Shown here piece by piece: positions 32,018 through 42,248 of a stretch of 64,000 nucleotides of DNA. Position 1 is the stretch's first letter; each line of letters begins with the position of its first letter. The notes beneath the pieces were generated by a model. The model was not told where the DNA came from. It made no database searches and saw only the letters and a program-made list of their open reading frames with translations. The stretch spans positions 35,236,611 to 35,300,610 of the forward strand of contig CM056582.1 of the NCBI GenBank assembly GCA_029721435.1, read 5' to 3'. Source of the DNA: Gymnothorax reevesii. Its lineage: Eukaryota > Chordata > Actinopteri > Anguilliformes > Muraenidae. The translations under genes were made by a program, and so were the position numbers.

Positions 32018-32589
32018 AATACATCGTACAAAGTAAAGGTAACAGAAAGAATAAAGTAGCACCACGATGGAATGAAGCATGTAAGGTGGCAGTGGAAGAC
32101 AGAAATAATGCATTCAAACTTGTCAAGCATTCCTATAATTTTCAAAATTTGATCCAGTGTAAACAAGCCCAGGCAGTGCGAAGAAGAATAATAAGACATG
32201 CACAGAGGACATACTGGAGGATATTTTATTGGACAATTGGGAATGACACCCATGTAGGAGATGTTTGGGGAATGATTAAGAGAAAGTGAAGTAACAGAAA
32301 GGAACGGAACTATTTTGTTAGGTACCAATAATGAAATTAAGATAACTAGCATAGAAAAAGTTGCAATGATGATCAATGCATGTGCTACTGTGCATAGCTC
32401 AAACAATCTGAGCGAGGTAGAGAAGCTGCCAGAGCTCGAAATATGGAGGCGCTGAGGAGGAAAACTAATGGACATAGTGAATTAGATGTTCCTTTCACCT
32501 TTGGAGGATTGAAGAAGGCGTTAGCCAAAACAGTTAAAAGTGCACTAGGAAAAGATGAAATATGTTATGTGATAATTAAACATCTAAGC
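32018..32589 (+). pseudogene. I/Jockey-type LINE, linker between endonuclease and reverse transcriptase
   Basis: Continuation of the LINE: RNKVAPRWNEACKVAVEDRN, VRRRIIRHAQRTYWR, TILLGTNNEIKI and LKKALAKTVKSALGKDEICY (the last as two frames). This last segment corresponds to the start of the reverse transcriptase domain (usually K-S-PG-DGI). It stops at 32589, where the hAT MITE begins. Confidence 0.72.
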
Positions 32590-32771
32590 CAGGGGTGTCC
32601 AATCTTACCCATAAAGGGCCGGTGTGGGTGCAGGTTTTGGTCTTGGCCCAGTGCTAAAACACCCGATTCCAGTGATTAACTGATCTGGGGGTTCACTCAA
32701 GACCTTGATGAGTAGAATCAGGTTTGTTAGTGTTGCGCTGTAACAAAAACCAGTTCCAACACTGGCCCTTT
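32590..32771. mobile_element. hAT MITE, left half
   Basis: Begins CAGGGGTGTCCAATCT at 32590, after ATCTAAGC (32582-32589). Its right half is at 38542-38568, after the sushi-type element. Confidence 0.9.
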
Positions 32772-33415
32772 AGCGAGGCACGTGTGATTAGTTAGATTAG
32801 AGTTAGAACTCCATCTGTTTCCCCTCTCTCCTATCACCGTCCTTGCTTTTCTAGTTCCGCCTCTCTCTACAGCTGTACTGTGTTTAGCTGGGATTCCACT
32901 TGATTAGTTTGTGTTTAAAAGACCCACTTTTACCGCAGCTTCTTGTCGACTCGTTTCTTCCCATAGCTCGTCTTGGTTAAGTCTCATTTCTGCGCTTTCT
33001 AGTTTCGATTGTTGATTGCTCGTTTCTTGTGAATTCTCCCGTAAGTCTCGTTATTGATTGTTTGTATTGCGTTGTTTGATTGCTGGTTGATTGGTTAGTA
33101 TTTCGTTCTCCCTTATTCCCATTTTATACTCATCTGTTTAGATTCTCCTGTGCTTCTCCCTTATCCCATCCAACTCCCTTTTCCTTCCCCTTCCATTCCC
33201 TTAGCTCTACCCCCTTTGTTACTGTCTTTGTGCGGCTTGATTCCCTGGTTACCGAATTATTTCTGCTTGTCCCCTGACTCTGAGTCTGACTATTCTGCAC
33301 AACCCTGTTTGCATGGCTATCGATCTGTTTCTGTATTTGACCATGAGCTGTGTAAATCCTAATAAACGCCCTACTGATGCTGAACTGCATTTGGAGTCGA
33401 AGACCGTTCCTTTCA
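32772..33415 (+). repeat. 5' LTR of the sushi-type element, 5'-shortened
   Basis: Matches 37901-38541 from AGCGAGGCACG to GACCGTTCCTTTCA. A TATA-like TTTAAAA lies at 32914-32920, and the presumed transcript start region GTCGACTCGT at 32945-32954 is 31 bases downstream. Confidence 0.88.
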
Positions 33416-33417
33416 GT

Positions 33418-33427
33418 ATGAGTCGAT
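33418..33427 (+). promoter_or_regulatory. Candidate self-priming site
   Basis: ATGAGTCGAT, two bases after the LTR and overlapping the gag start codon, is complementary (with one G-U pair) to GTCGACTCAT at the presumed RNA 5' end (38075-38084 in the 3' LTR). No tRNA-type primer site is present. Self-priming is established for Tf1 and was proposed for the Tf1/sushi group. Confidence 0.6.
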
Positions 33428-34370
33428 CAGTGCAGACTCCAGCGGATACTGCTGAATTGCAACGCCTTAGTCTACAACAAGAGGTCGTCATTTAGCAACA
33501 GCATCGCGACTTGCAGGAGATGAGAGCTACCCTACAGCGTCTCACTCTGGGTCCCACCTTTCCCAGTCCTGCAGTCGCGCCGGCAGAGGCAGCTCCCATT
33601 CGGGAGCCACGTCTTACTCCCCCGCGGGAGTATGATGGAGACCCCACCTCCTGCAAGGCATTCCTGTCCCAGTGCTCAATCATATTCGAGCTACAGCCCC
33701 TAACCTTCCCTACCTCACGTTCCAGAGTGGCCTACAACATCACTCTCCTGACCGGTAGAGCAAGGGATTGGGGAACCTCTATGTGGGACGCTGAACACCC
33801 CTGCACCCGCACCATTGAAGAATTCATGAAGGAGATGAGGGAAGTGTTTGACCGGTCCTACCAGGGGCAAGAGGCAGGAAGTGCACTACTGAATTTAAGA
33901 CAGCCGGCTGCAGTGTCTTCGAATACGCCATCCAGTTCCGTTCCTTGGCCGCCTCGACTCACTGGAGCGAAGACGCCCTGTTTGATGTGTTCTATGGGGG
34001 GCTGGCAGAGAACATAAAGGATGAGTTGGCGTCCCGTGAACTTCCATCGGACCTGCAGGGGCTCATAAGAGTGGCCATCCAGATCGATTCACGGATCCAA
34101 CAACGTAAGAGGGAGCGTCGGAGCCATTCAGAGCCCCAACGGTCAGGCCAGCGTGGTCACTTTCGATCTCCTCGGGGCGACTCTCCTATCTAGGAGACCG
34201 GCGAGCCCCGGGAGTCGGGAGAACCCATGCAGGTCGACCGTTGTTGGTTATCGCCACAAGAGCGGGCTAGGAGACTGGGCACGGGGGCATGTCTGTACTG
34301 TGGTCAGGGGGGCCATCGTATCCAGTGCTGCCCCCTACTGAAGAAGGAAGGAGTGAGTGGGAGAATTGGA
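33418..34370 (+). pseudogene. Sushi-type gag
   Basis: Gag of the Tf1/sushi group, the family from which mammalian PEG10 and other RTL/Mart genes derive. The start ATG at 33418 opens MSRSVQTPADTAELQRL, and a TAG lies at 33493-33495. The capsid core (REYDGDPTSCKAFLSQCSII, then FDRSYQGQEAG) continues to about 33905, where the frame shifts. YAIQFRSLAASTHWSEDALF and IKDELASRELPSDLQGL follow, and another TAG lies at 34191-34193. The zinc knuckle CLYCGQGGHRIQCC is near 34290-34330. Three defects therefore disable the protein. Confidence 0.88.
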
Positions 34371-34975
34371 AAGCTGACTCAGAATAACAAGTATGATCTC
34401 CGCAAGCTGGTTCCTGTTACTCTTCTCTTTGGTAAACGATCATTGATCATTGATGTGTTGTTTGATTCAGGCTCAGACATCAACTTGATCAACACTAACC
34501 TGTGTGACCAGCTCCAGCTCCAGAATCTACCCACGCCATACCAAGCACTTGGCCTCTGTGGACAACCGCTAAGTCAGGTCACCCAGATTACACCCCCACT
34601 CACACTCATTGTTTCTGGCAATCATCAGGAACAACTCCGGCTCCATGTCATCACCTCCTTCTCTGCTCCCATCGTCCTGGGCCTCCCTTGGTTGAAACAA
34701 CATAACCCCACCATCAACTGGAAGACCGGGCAGGTGGCTGAGTGGAGCACTCACTGCCTGCGTTCCTGCCTCCGCAAGGCTCCCGTTAAGCAGGCTGAGG
34801 GAGAATCCAGTAAGCCTCCATACGCCCCGGATCTGACAAAGGTTCCCAGTGAGTACCACGACCTGGCCGAAGTTTTCTCAAAGTCACGTGCCTTGTCTCT
34901 GCCTTCTCACAGACCATATGACTGCGCCATCGAGCCTCAACCTGGCACAGCGCCTCCTAAAGGGGGGTCTCTATT
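34371..34975 (+). pseudogene. Sushi-type aspartic protease
   Basis: It follows the zinc knuckle in the same frame. The active site is VLFDSGSDINLIN near 34456-34494, and VLGLPWLKQHNP (about 34675) is the C-terminal protease motif typical of sushi/PEG10-type proteins. The frame runs on towards reverse transcriptase. It is lost at a run of G (about 34962-34968), where one base has been gained or lost relative to the downstream frame. Confidence 0.85.
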
Positions 34976-35620
34976 CCCTGTCTCGCCCTGAGCAGGATGC
35001 TTTGGAGAAGTACGTGGAGGAGTCCCTAGCTGCTGGAATCATCCGTCCCTCTTCCTCTCCCGCTGGCGCCGGCTTCTTCTTCGTTGGCAAGAAGGACGGA
35101 TCCCGCAGGCCATCTATTGACTACAGGGGCCTAAATAACATCACTATAAAGAACCGAAACCCCCTTCCTTTAATGAATTCGGCCTTTGAGTTGTTGCAGG
35201 GAGCCACTATTTTTACTAAGCTCAACCTAAGCAAGGCCTACCACCTCGTCAGGATTAAGGAAGGGGATGAATGGAAGACAGCTTTCAACACCGCTAGGGG
35301 GTACTACGAATACCTGGTTATGCCATTTGGCCTGGCTCACGCTCCCGCTGTCTTCCAGAATCTCGTTAATGACATTTTGCATGACATGATTAATCAATTT
35401 GTGTTTGTGTACCTGGACGATATACTAATATTCTCTCGTTCAAAGGAAGAACACCTTCGCCTTGTTCGTGCTGTACTGCAGCGCCTCCTGGAGAACCAAC
35501 TCTACGCCAAGGCTGAGAAGTGTGAGTTCCACTTGGACACAGTCCCATTCCTCGGATTTGTGGTTACTCCAGGGGGCATCCTAATGGATCAAGCTAAGGT
35601 GAAAGTGGTTAAGGATTAGG
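34976..35620 (+). pseudogene. Sushi-type reverse transcriptase
   Basis: The frame gives [39 protein letters not shown], then [15 protein letters not shown] and the catalytic YLDD in [11 protein letters not shown] near 35412-35440. The thumb begins at [10 protein letters not shown]. The domain is intact until a TAG at 35617-35619, where tryptophan is expected ([13 protein letters not shown]). Confidence 0.9.
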
Positions 35621-36440
35621 CAACCCCCTCGACACGCAAGGAGCTACAGTGCTTCTTAGGGTTTGCCAATTTTTACCGCCGGTTCATTCGCAACTACAGT
35701 ACCATTGCTGCCCCACTAACTGCTCTGACTTCCCCCAAGGTTCCTTTTGTGTGGACCCCATCAGCGGAGAAGGCCTTTCAGGACCTAAAACAAAGATTCA
35801 CTTCTGCTCCTGTCCTCCAACAGCCAGATCCTGATGAGCAGTTCATAGTCTAGGTTGACGCCTCCAACACCAGCGTGGGGGCAGTTCTGTCACAACGCAA
35901 CGATGAAGATAAAAAGATACACCCTTGTGCCTTCTTCTCCCGCAGATTAAGCCCGGCCGAGAGCAACTATGATATCGGAAATCGGGAGTTACTGGCGGTA
36001 AAATTGGCATTAGAGGAGTGGCGTCACTGGCTAGAAGGGGCTAAGGTTCCATTCCAGGTCTGGACTGACCATAAGAATCTGGAGTACCTCCGCACAGCTA
36101 AGAGACTTAATTCTCGCCAATCTCGTTGGTCACTATTCTTCGCTAGATTCAATTTCACCTTAGCTTATCGCCCAGGCACCCTTAATAAGAAACCTGATGC
36201 CCTGTCGCGTAAATTCATACCAGCCACTCCTCCCAAGGAGCCACAGACCATCCTACTCGGTCGAGTTGTGGTGGGATCATTAGTTTGGGAACTGGAGAAT
36301 CGAGTTAGAAGGTCACAACCTTCTGGGGGGCCACCTACTAACTGTCCCAAGAACTCTTTGTTCCAGACAACCTCCGGGCCGAAGTTCTCCAGTGGGCCCA
36401 TTCTTCTTGTCTCGCCTGCCATCCTGGTGCCAACCGGACC
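35620..36440 (+). pseudogene. Sushi-type connection and RNase H
   Basis: [20 protein letters not shown] starts the connection region. A TAG at 35851-35853 interrupts just before [14 protein letters not shown], the first acidic site of RNase [32 protein letters not shown] and [14 protein letters not shown] follow. Frame changes appear after about 36300. RNase H and reverse transcriptase would act together on the RNA-DNA hybrid. Confidence 0.88.
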
Positions 36441-37218
36441 TTAGCCGTTCTTGAGATGTCAAGAACCTCACAACTGCTTGTCCGGGCTGTGCCCAGAACA
36501 AGGCCATCCACACTGCACCAGCTGGTCTCCTGCAACCACTTCCAGTCCCTTTCAGACCTTGGGCTAATTTCGCGGTGGATTTTGTGACTGGCCTTTCGCC
36601 CTCCAGAGGTAACACCGTCATCCTGACTATTGTAGACCGCTTCTCTAAGGCAGTACATCTCGTTCCGCTAGCCAAGCTTCCCTCTGCCAGAGAGACGGCG
36701 GACCTGCTCATCCAACACATTATTAGAATACACGGCATCCCCTCAAACATTGTCTCCGACCGTGGCCCTCAGTTCATCTCACAAGTCTGGCGAGCCTTTT
36801 GTCAAGCCCTGGGAATAAAGGTAAATCTTACCTCTGGGTTCCATCCACAGAGTAACGGACAGACAGAGAGAGCCAACCAACAGATGGAGAGTGTCCTTCG
36901 GTGCCTCACTTCCCGAGATCAGGGGGACTGGAGCAAACAACTGCCCTGGGTCGAATATTCTATCAACAGCCTTCCCACGGCTGCCTCAGGTGTGTCCCCC
37001 TTTCAAGCTTGTCTCGGGTACCAACCTCCTCTGTTTCCCTCCCAGGAGGTTGAGGTCAACGTTCCCAATATCCAGGAGTTTCTCCGGAGGTGCCGAAGGA
37101 CGTGGGAGGAGACTTGTTCCACTCTCCTAAAAGCTGCTGATGAGATGAGTCGTCAGGCTAACCGTTGTCGCTCAGTTCCACCACAGTATAAAGAAGGACA
37201 GAAAGTTTGGCTATCTTC
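36441..37218 (+). pseudogene. Sushi-type integrase
   Basis: The zinc-binding region is frameshifted (CPGCAQNKA remains near 36479). The catalytic core is in one open frame from 36575, with [14 protein letters not shown] carrying the first aspartate, [11 protein letters not shown] the second and [11 protein letters not shown] the glutamate. [10 protein letters not shown] and [15 protein letters not shown] follow, as is usual for gypsy integrases. A TAG closes the frame at about 37216. Confidence 0.9.
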
Positions 37219-37650
37219 TAAGGACATTGCAAGCTAGCGCCTTGTTTCATTGGTCCATTTGTCATTGAAAAGATTATCAATCTAGTTTCTGTTAGACTTA
37301 AGTTACCAGCCTCTATGAGCCGTGTCCACCCAGTCTTCCATTTGTCTTTTATTAAGCCTGTACTGAATTTCGTCCACACCCCTACCTCGACCAATCCACC
37401 TCCCCCTAGGCTCATCGATGGAGGAGAAACCTACAGGGTGCACAAACTACTGGATGTTCGTCGGCGAGGAAGGGGTCTACAATACTTAGTGGACTGGGAA
37501 GGATACGGCCCTGAGGAACGCTCTTGGATCCCCGCGCGTCACATCATCGACAAGCAACTCATCAAGGACTTTCATAAAAAGACTTTTAAGCCTCGACTTA
37601 GACCGCCAGGTGGCGGTCATAGAGGGGGGGGTTCTGTTGGGAATCGCTGA
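37219..37650 (+). pseudogene. Sushi-type integrase tail with chromodomain
   Basis: After a frame change, [20 protein letters not shown] (the GPF/GPY-type tail) leads to the chromodomain [20 protein letters not shown] with [11 protein letters not shown] (about 37438-37545). A proline-rich C-terminus follows. Chromodomains of this class are thought to steer integration by binding chromatin. The reading frame ends within the polypurine region at 37650. Confidence 0.9.
37621..37634 (+). promoter_or_regulatory. Polypurine tract
   Basis: AGAGGGGGGGGTTC directly precedes the 3' LTR (TGTTGGGAATCG) and would prime plus-strand DNA synthesis. Confidence 0.8.
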
Positions 37651-38541
37651 TTTATATGTTTGTTTTTAGTATGTTTTAGTCATTTTAGTTACTATTTATT
37701 TATTTATCATATTTATTTTTTTAGAGTATGTATGTTTCTGTAAGATTGCGCTGTCTTTGGTATTGAATGTTTTCCTCTCGTTTCTGTCTCGTGGTGTCTT
37801 GTCAGTTTCATCACACTCTCTTCCCTGTATTTCGGTGAGGTAATTCCACTTCCTTCTCTCTGGCTGTTCTCATTGACTATCCGCACCTGAGAATAGTTTA
37901 GCGAGGCACGGGTGATTAGGTAGATCAGAGTTAAAACTCCACCTGTTTCCCCTCTCTCTCCTATCACCGTCCTTGCTTTTCTAGTTCCGCCTCTCTCTAC
38001 AGCTGTCCTGTGTTTAGCTGGGATTCCACATGATTAGTTTGTGTTTAAAAGACCCACTTTTACCGCAGATTCTTGTCGACTCATTTCTTCCCATAGCTCG
38101 TCTTGGTTAAGTCTCGTTTCTGCACTTTCTAGTTTCGATTGTTGATTGCTTGTTTCTTGTGAATTCTCCCGTAAGTCTCGTTATTGATTGTTTGTATTGC
38201 GTTGTTTGATTGCTGGTTGATTAGTATTTCGTTCTCCCTTATTCCCATTTTGTACCCATCTGTTTAGATTCTCCTGTGTTTCTCCCTTATCCCATCCAAC
38301 TCCCTTTTCCTTCCCCTTCCATTCCCTTAGCTCTACCCCCTTTGTTACTGTCTTTGTGCGGATTGATTCCCTGGTTCCCGAATTATTTCTGCTTGTCCCC
38401 TGACTCTGATTCTGACTATTCCGCATTACCCTGTTTGCCTGGCTATCGATCTGTTTCTGTATTTGACCATGAGCTGTGTAAATCCTAATAAACGCCCTGC
38501 CGATGCTGAACTGCATTTGGAGTCGAAGACCGTTCCTTTCA
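37635..38541 (+). repeat. 3' LTR of the sushi-type element
   Basis: A 907-bp LTR from TGTTGGGAATCGCTG to ACCGTTCCTTTCA. It has the same TTTAAAA (38044-38050) and GTCGACTCAT (38075-38084) signals as the 5' LTR, plus AATAAA near 38488. Confidence 0.9.
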
Positions 38542-38568
38542 CTTTGTGGATTAGATTTGACACCCCTG
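38542..38568. mobile_element. hAT MITE, right half
   Basis: Ends AGATTTGACACCCCTG at 38568 (the complement of the left terminus with one change), followed by ATCTAAGA (38569-38576). This matches the left flank ATCTAAGC at 7 of 8 positions. Confidence 0.9.
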
Positions 38569-38807
38569 ATCTAAGAACAGGACATTTAAATAAGCTCTTG
38601 AATCCATATATAAAATCCGGGAGGAAGGGTGGATCCCTGCAAGCTGGAAAGAAGCGATTATAATTCCAATCAGGAAACCTGGGAAAGATGCCAGCAAGGT
38701 AACTACTAACCCATTGCACTCACGTCTCTTACAGTATTTGTAAGTCGATGGAAAGGATGGTTAATGAGAGACTCATGTATTTTCTGAAGAAGAGGGGCTT
38801 AATTCCA
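38569..38807 (+). pseudogene. I/Jockey-type LINE, start of reverse transcriptase
   Basis: The LINE interrupted at 32589 resumes here. ASWKEAIIIPIRKPGKDASK (about 38637-38697) and then a frame-shifted MVNERLMYFLKKRGLIP segment are the typical fingers region of LINE reverse transcriptases. Only about 240 bp remain before unrelated sequence begins, so the catalytic palm is absent. Confidence 0.75.
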
Positions 38808-39990
38808 GACGCAAAATACATTTTTCTGGCGACAGATAACATTCAAAGTCAATGCATTTGTTTTGCGTCCGGTGTGAAAGCGGATTAACTCGCCCATAAC
38901 GCGCGTATTCGCGTTTTTGCATTGACATGAAATTAAATAGCCTGCTTCACAGCATGCTCTGATGTGCAGACGTCAGTCCAACTAACCATTCTGATATGCA
39001 TTTTTTAAATGTCTTGGCAAAAAACTTTCACATCGTAATCTCTTTATTTCAGTCAGGTCCACTTTGTCATAACTCTGGATTATATCATTTGTTGCAAATT
39101 TATTTGCAATATTTGAGATTGGCGGCATGGCTCTGTTCTGGGGCCTCTCCGCCCTACCTCAGGTACGCATGAAAAGCCAGGAGGCAGGGAGAGCCAAAAC
39201 CTGCCCTTCCATACATACGTGTGATGTCATTGGCGGAGAGAACAGCAGCAAATCCCCAGAGGTACAGAACAGAGCATTAATGACTGCGCCGTCAGTGAGT
39301 AAGTCAGATAAACGTGTAAAGGAGGAGTTGGGGATGGAGGTGGGTTGCAAATGAGCAGAGGAGCCACTATAGAGGGCAGACGGAGCATCTTTAAATAGGG
39401 CGCCATGTTTATGATTCGCCAATTGTGTGCCTGGAAGGAATCAGCTGCGCTGTCAGCTGATGTGGGCGTGGCTTGCAATTGGTACCATCACTAATGAAGG
39501 CAGGCTTGCGAGCTGAGCGTGTCTCGGTGACCTGCCTGAACTACCGGTGTGCTCAATTTTTATCCAGTTTAGCTTGGATGAACGGGTGCAGATATCTGGC
39601 ATGCATCATTATTTTCTCCCCCAATTCATGTCACTACAGTATGTTCACCCACACCCCATGTTCCCAAACCCAAGTGCCCCCCCCCCATAGATGGCGCTAT
39701 TCTGCAGGTAAGTTAAACATATTCCTGAAGCCTTACCTGGTACAAGCCTGATCTCTTCATTATTAAAGCTGCTTATAGTCTTCATCTCATCAGCTGCTTT
39801 TCGCTTGTCTTGGGCCAAATAAAGACATGGCCTGACTTTTCCAGCAGTATGTATCTCCCAGAGGAACCCAGAGTGTTCAACTGTCTACCCTTCACATGAT
39901 CTCCTGCCCTTTCACCTTTACCCTTTATACCATCCATGCATATGAATCAGCATAAAAGACTGTGTGAGCTGGAGGTGACCCGAAACAAAA
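38808..39990. other. Unassigned sequence
   Basis: GACGCAAAA at 38808-38816 is mirrored by TTTTGCGTC at 38861-38869, a possible small foldback. No gene was recognised in the rest. Confidence 0.4.
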
Positions 39991-39992
39991 CA

Positions 39993-40016
39993 TGTTGTGT
40001 TGTGTTGTGTTGTGTT
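39993..40016. repeat. (TTGTG)n microsatellite
   Basis: About five TTGTG units. Confidence 0.85.
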
Positions 40017-42038
40017 ATGTGGGTACAACTTGTGTAAATGTATAATAAACGTTTGTGAGTTGTATAATGTTTATTTGTAATGCAGGATGGTCAGGAAATA
40101 TATCCACTTCAGTGTGAGGTAAGCTGTGTGTCGTTCCTGCTTTCATGCCAGAGAATTTCAGATCCCACTTATCTCTTTAGTCCATGGGGATTCAATCCTT
40201 CCCAGAGTCCAATGTCCCTGGTAGATCAGGTTTTTCCCTCTTTCACAAAAATAGACTTTGGGAAATTCCAAAAATATATTCAATTACATCAGAGAAACAT
40301 CATTTGTACAATAAACTTTATTTAGCTATCAAATTATGTTGCTCTTTGCATAATTACAATTTTTACATTTTTAAGATGACATTTAGAAAAAAAGTGTATT
40401 TCTGTAAGCACTAAACTATTTACAAAGAGATAAAATGTTCACAAATATGTACATTCGCATTGTTAAAGAGAAAAATTTAGATATAACCTCAGATCTAGGC
40501 TTCAGAAGCACGATTTTCTGGTTTTGTAGTGCTGCAAGGCTCAATCCAGAGCTGATGGACATTTAGCCCAGAGGGCCTCGCTTGCCTCTTCAGTAACCTT
40601 CTAAAAGTTACTCAACTCAAACTGAGAGGAACAGACAGAAAAGATGTGGGGTGAAAATGATCATTTTAGCTGCCAATTTCAGTATTATCCTCAGCCAGAT
40701 CAGAGACACATCAGTGTCTGCCCGGTTCTGTTGGTCTTAAAATCATGTCTGCATCCATGAAAAGTATGGAGTTGGGTGATTTTAGTTGGTAGCCATTGTG
40801 GATGGGGCAGAAGGTACGGATGTTGGGGACACCATCTAACACTGACATATCAAGCTGTGGGACAGGACACAACCATTTTAAAAGGAGCTTGGTCTGAGAC
40901 TGTCCTGAAACAGTGCATGCATCTGACTCTGGAATGCCTGAAGACCTTCTGTGCATACCTGTCTGTTGGGACTAAAACTCATGCCACTGCTTGTCAAATC
41001 TTGACGATGAGATAGATCAACACAGCAGGCTAGAAAACATTAGTACAGATAAAACACAAAACATACATTTTAATCTTTGAGGAGTCACTGCAAGTGTTTA
41101 TCAGTCCTTTAACAGAATATAAAAATTTCCAGAGACACATGAATGCAATATCTACTCTTGCAGCATGCATGACTAATGTTTAACTCTTGTTGCACCCTGC
41201 TGATATTTAATCCAATAGTGGCACTGATGTGCGTTTGCTTTATTTGTGAGCCCTGATGGGCAGGTATTCACAGATATAATCTCATGTTTTATCATGTGTT
41301 ACCCTCACGAGTTGATAACAGGCATTGTTTACAAGAGTCTGTTCTGTTTACAAAGGTGACCTAACATCCGTTGAAAGGCCAGAAGAGAGAATAGGGACAT
41401 GACAATTATCAAGTGTTGCCATAGAAATGGCTCCCTCATATAACTGAAATAGAACAGGCCTATTACTGGGCGATGCACCACAATGAGAGATGGAAATTAT
41501 TCCAATATTGCATCAGCATTTTGGCCAATGCCTTAAAGCTTTAGATTTCAATATACCCACTCCCTGCCCACCACTGTGTTGCCATGGGGTTACATATCCA
41601 CATAGATATTCAATGAGCAACAAAAATTAAACTGAACACTGAGTTCTAGAAGTTTCGATAAATAGATTTGTTTTACTTAAATGTGATATGGAATATATTT
41701 GGTTTAAAACTTGACACTGCAAGTCATCTTACATGTTGAAAATGAAATTTAAGGAAGAGCTGGTTTGAGTAAATTTGTAAGAAAGATATGGTAGTTTTGT
41801 ACGAATTATTGGTTTATAAAAAAAATGTTCAATTTTGACAAATTATAATAATTAACAAATCAGTTCTTCATTACACATATTTTATAGGACTTTGGTCACT
41901 TTGATGGATTGTTGTTATCTGAACATGCAAGCATCATTGTGTATGAAGTAAGATGGCTAATTTTGTCTCCCTTGTTTCCCCATCTCAGCCCCTCCCTCGC
42001 AGGAGGTGTGGTCTCAGTTCTCGTGGGTGAGGTGTCCC
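40017..42038 (-). other. 3' flank of prph2, possible 3' UTR
   Basis: No coding sequence recognised. An AATAAA on the minus strand (TTTATT at 41239-41244), about 0.8 kb after the prph2 stop, is one plausible poly(A) signal. Another lies near 40318. Confidence 0.4.
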
Positions 42039-42248
42039 TCAGCTGGCTGCGGTCGCAGGCTGCTCTCCTGCGGCCTCCTCCACTTGGTTACTCTTACCCA
42101 TCATCTTCATCTTCCCTATCATATCAGTGAACGTCTCCTTCATGCTCTTTTCCAGCAGCCAGCCTTCGCTCTCGCTCTCTGGGTCCTCGGGGTTCGCCAG
42201 GGTCGCCAGAGAGGTGTTCACATACTGCAGCCCAATCATCACACCCAC
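42039..42248 (-). CDS. prph2: prph2 exon 3 (coding part)
   Basis: The acceptor CTTGTAG precedes 42248. The frame [14 protein letters not shown] completes helix 4, then the cytoplasmic tail contains [12 protein letters not shown], an amphipathic-looking segment ([17 protein letters not shown]) and an alanine-rich end. TGA is at 42041-42039. The tail is the part known to bind other rim proteins and membranes. Confidence 0.95.
   Translation of the reverse strand: MGVMIGLQYVNTSLATLANPEDPESESEGWLLEKSMKETFTDMIGKMKMMGKSNQVEEAAGEQPATAAS

Larger units (their letters stand above)
32772..38541 (+). mobile_element. Sushi-type (Tf1/sushi group) Ty3/gypsy chromovirus
   Basis: LTR retrotransposon of about 5.8 kb with gag, protease, reverse transcriptase, RNase H, integrase and a chromodomain in standard gypsy order. 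The LTRs are 32772-33415 (missing the first ~265 bp) and 37635-38541. It interrupts the hAT MITE, with CTTT on both sides (32768-32771, 38542-38545). Several stops and frameshifts are present, but the sequence is otherwise readable end to end. Confidence 0.9.

Noticed and set aside
32443..32679. Open frame running from the LINE into the hAT MITE and read as one protein
   Set aside because: It crosses the insertion boundary at 32590, so the second half is MITE sequence and not part of a gene.
33130..33491. Small frames in both orientations within the sushi-type LTR
   Set aside because: Equivalent frames occur in the 3' LTR at 38181-38516. They are regulatory sequence of the LTR, not genes.
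1747..38541. Possible endogenous retrovirus (with envelope) among the LTR elements
   Set aside because: No envelope-like frame follows pol in any copy. Domain content fits Gmr1-type and sushi-type retrotransposons.
39127..39422. Short frames on both strands in a GC-richer patch, considered as a possible host exon
   Set aside because: No splice-bounded structure, no recognisable domain, and competing frames on both strands.
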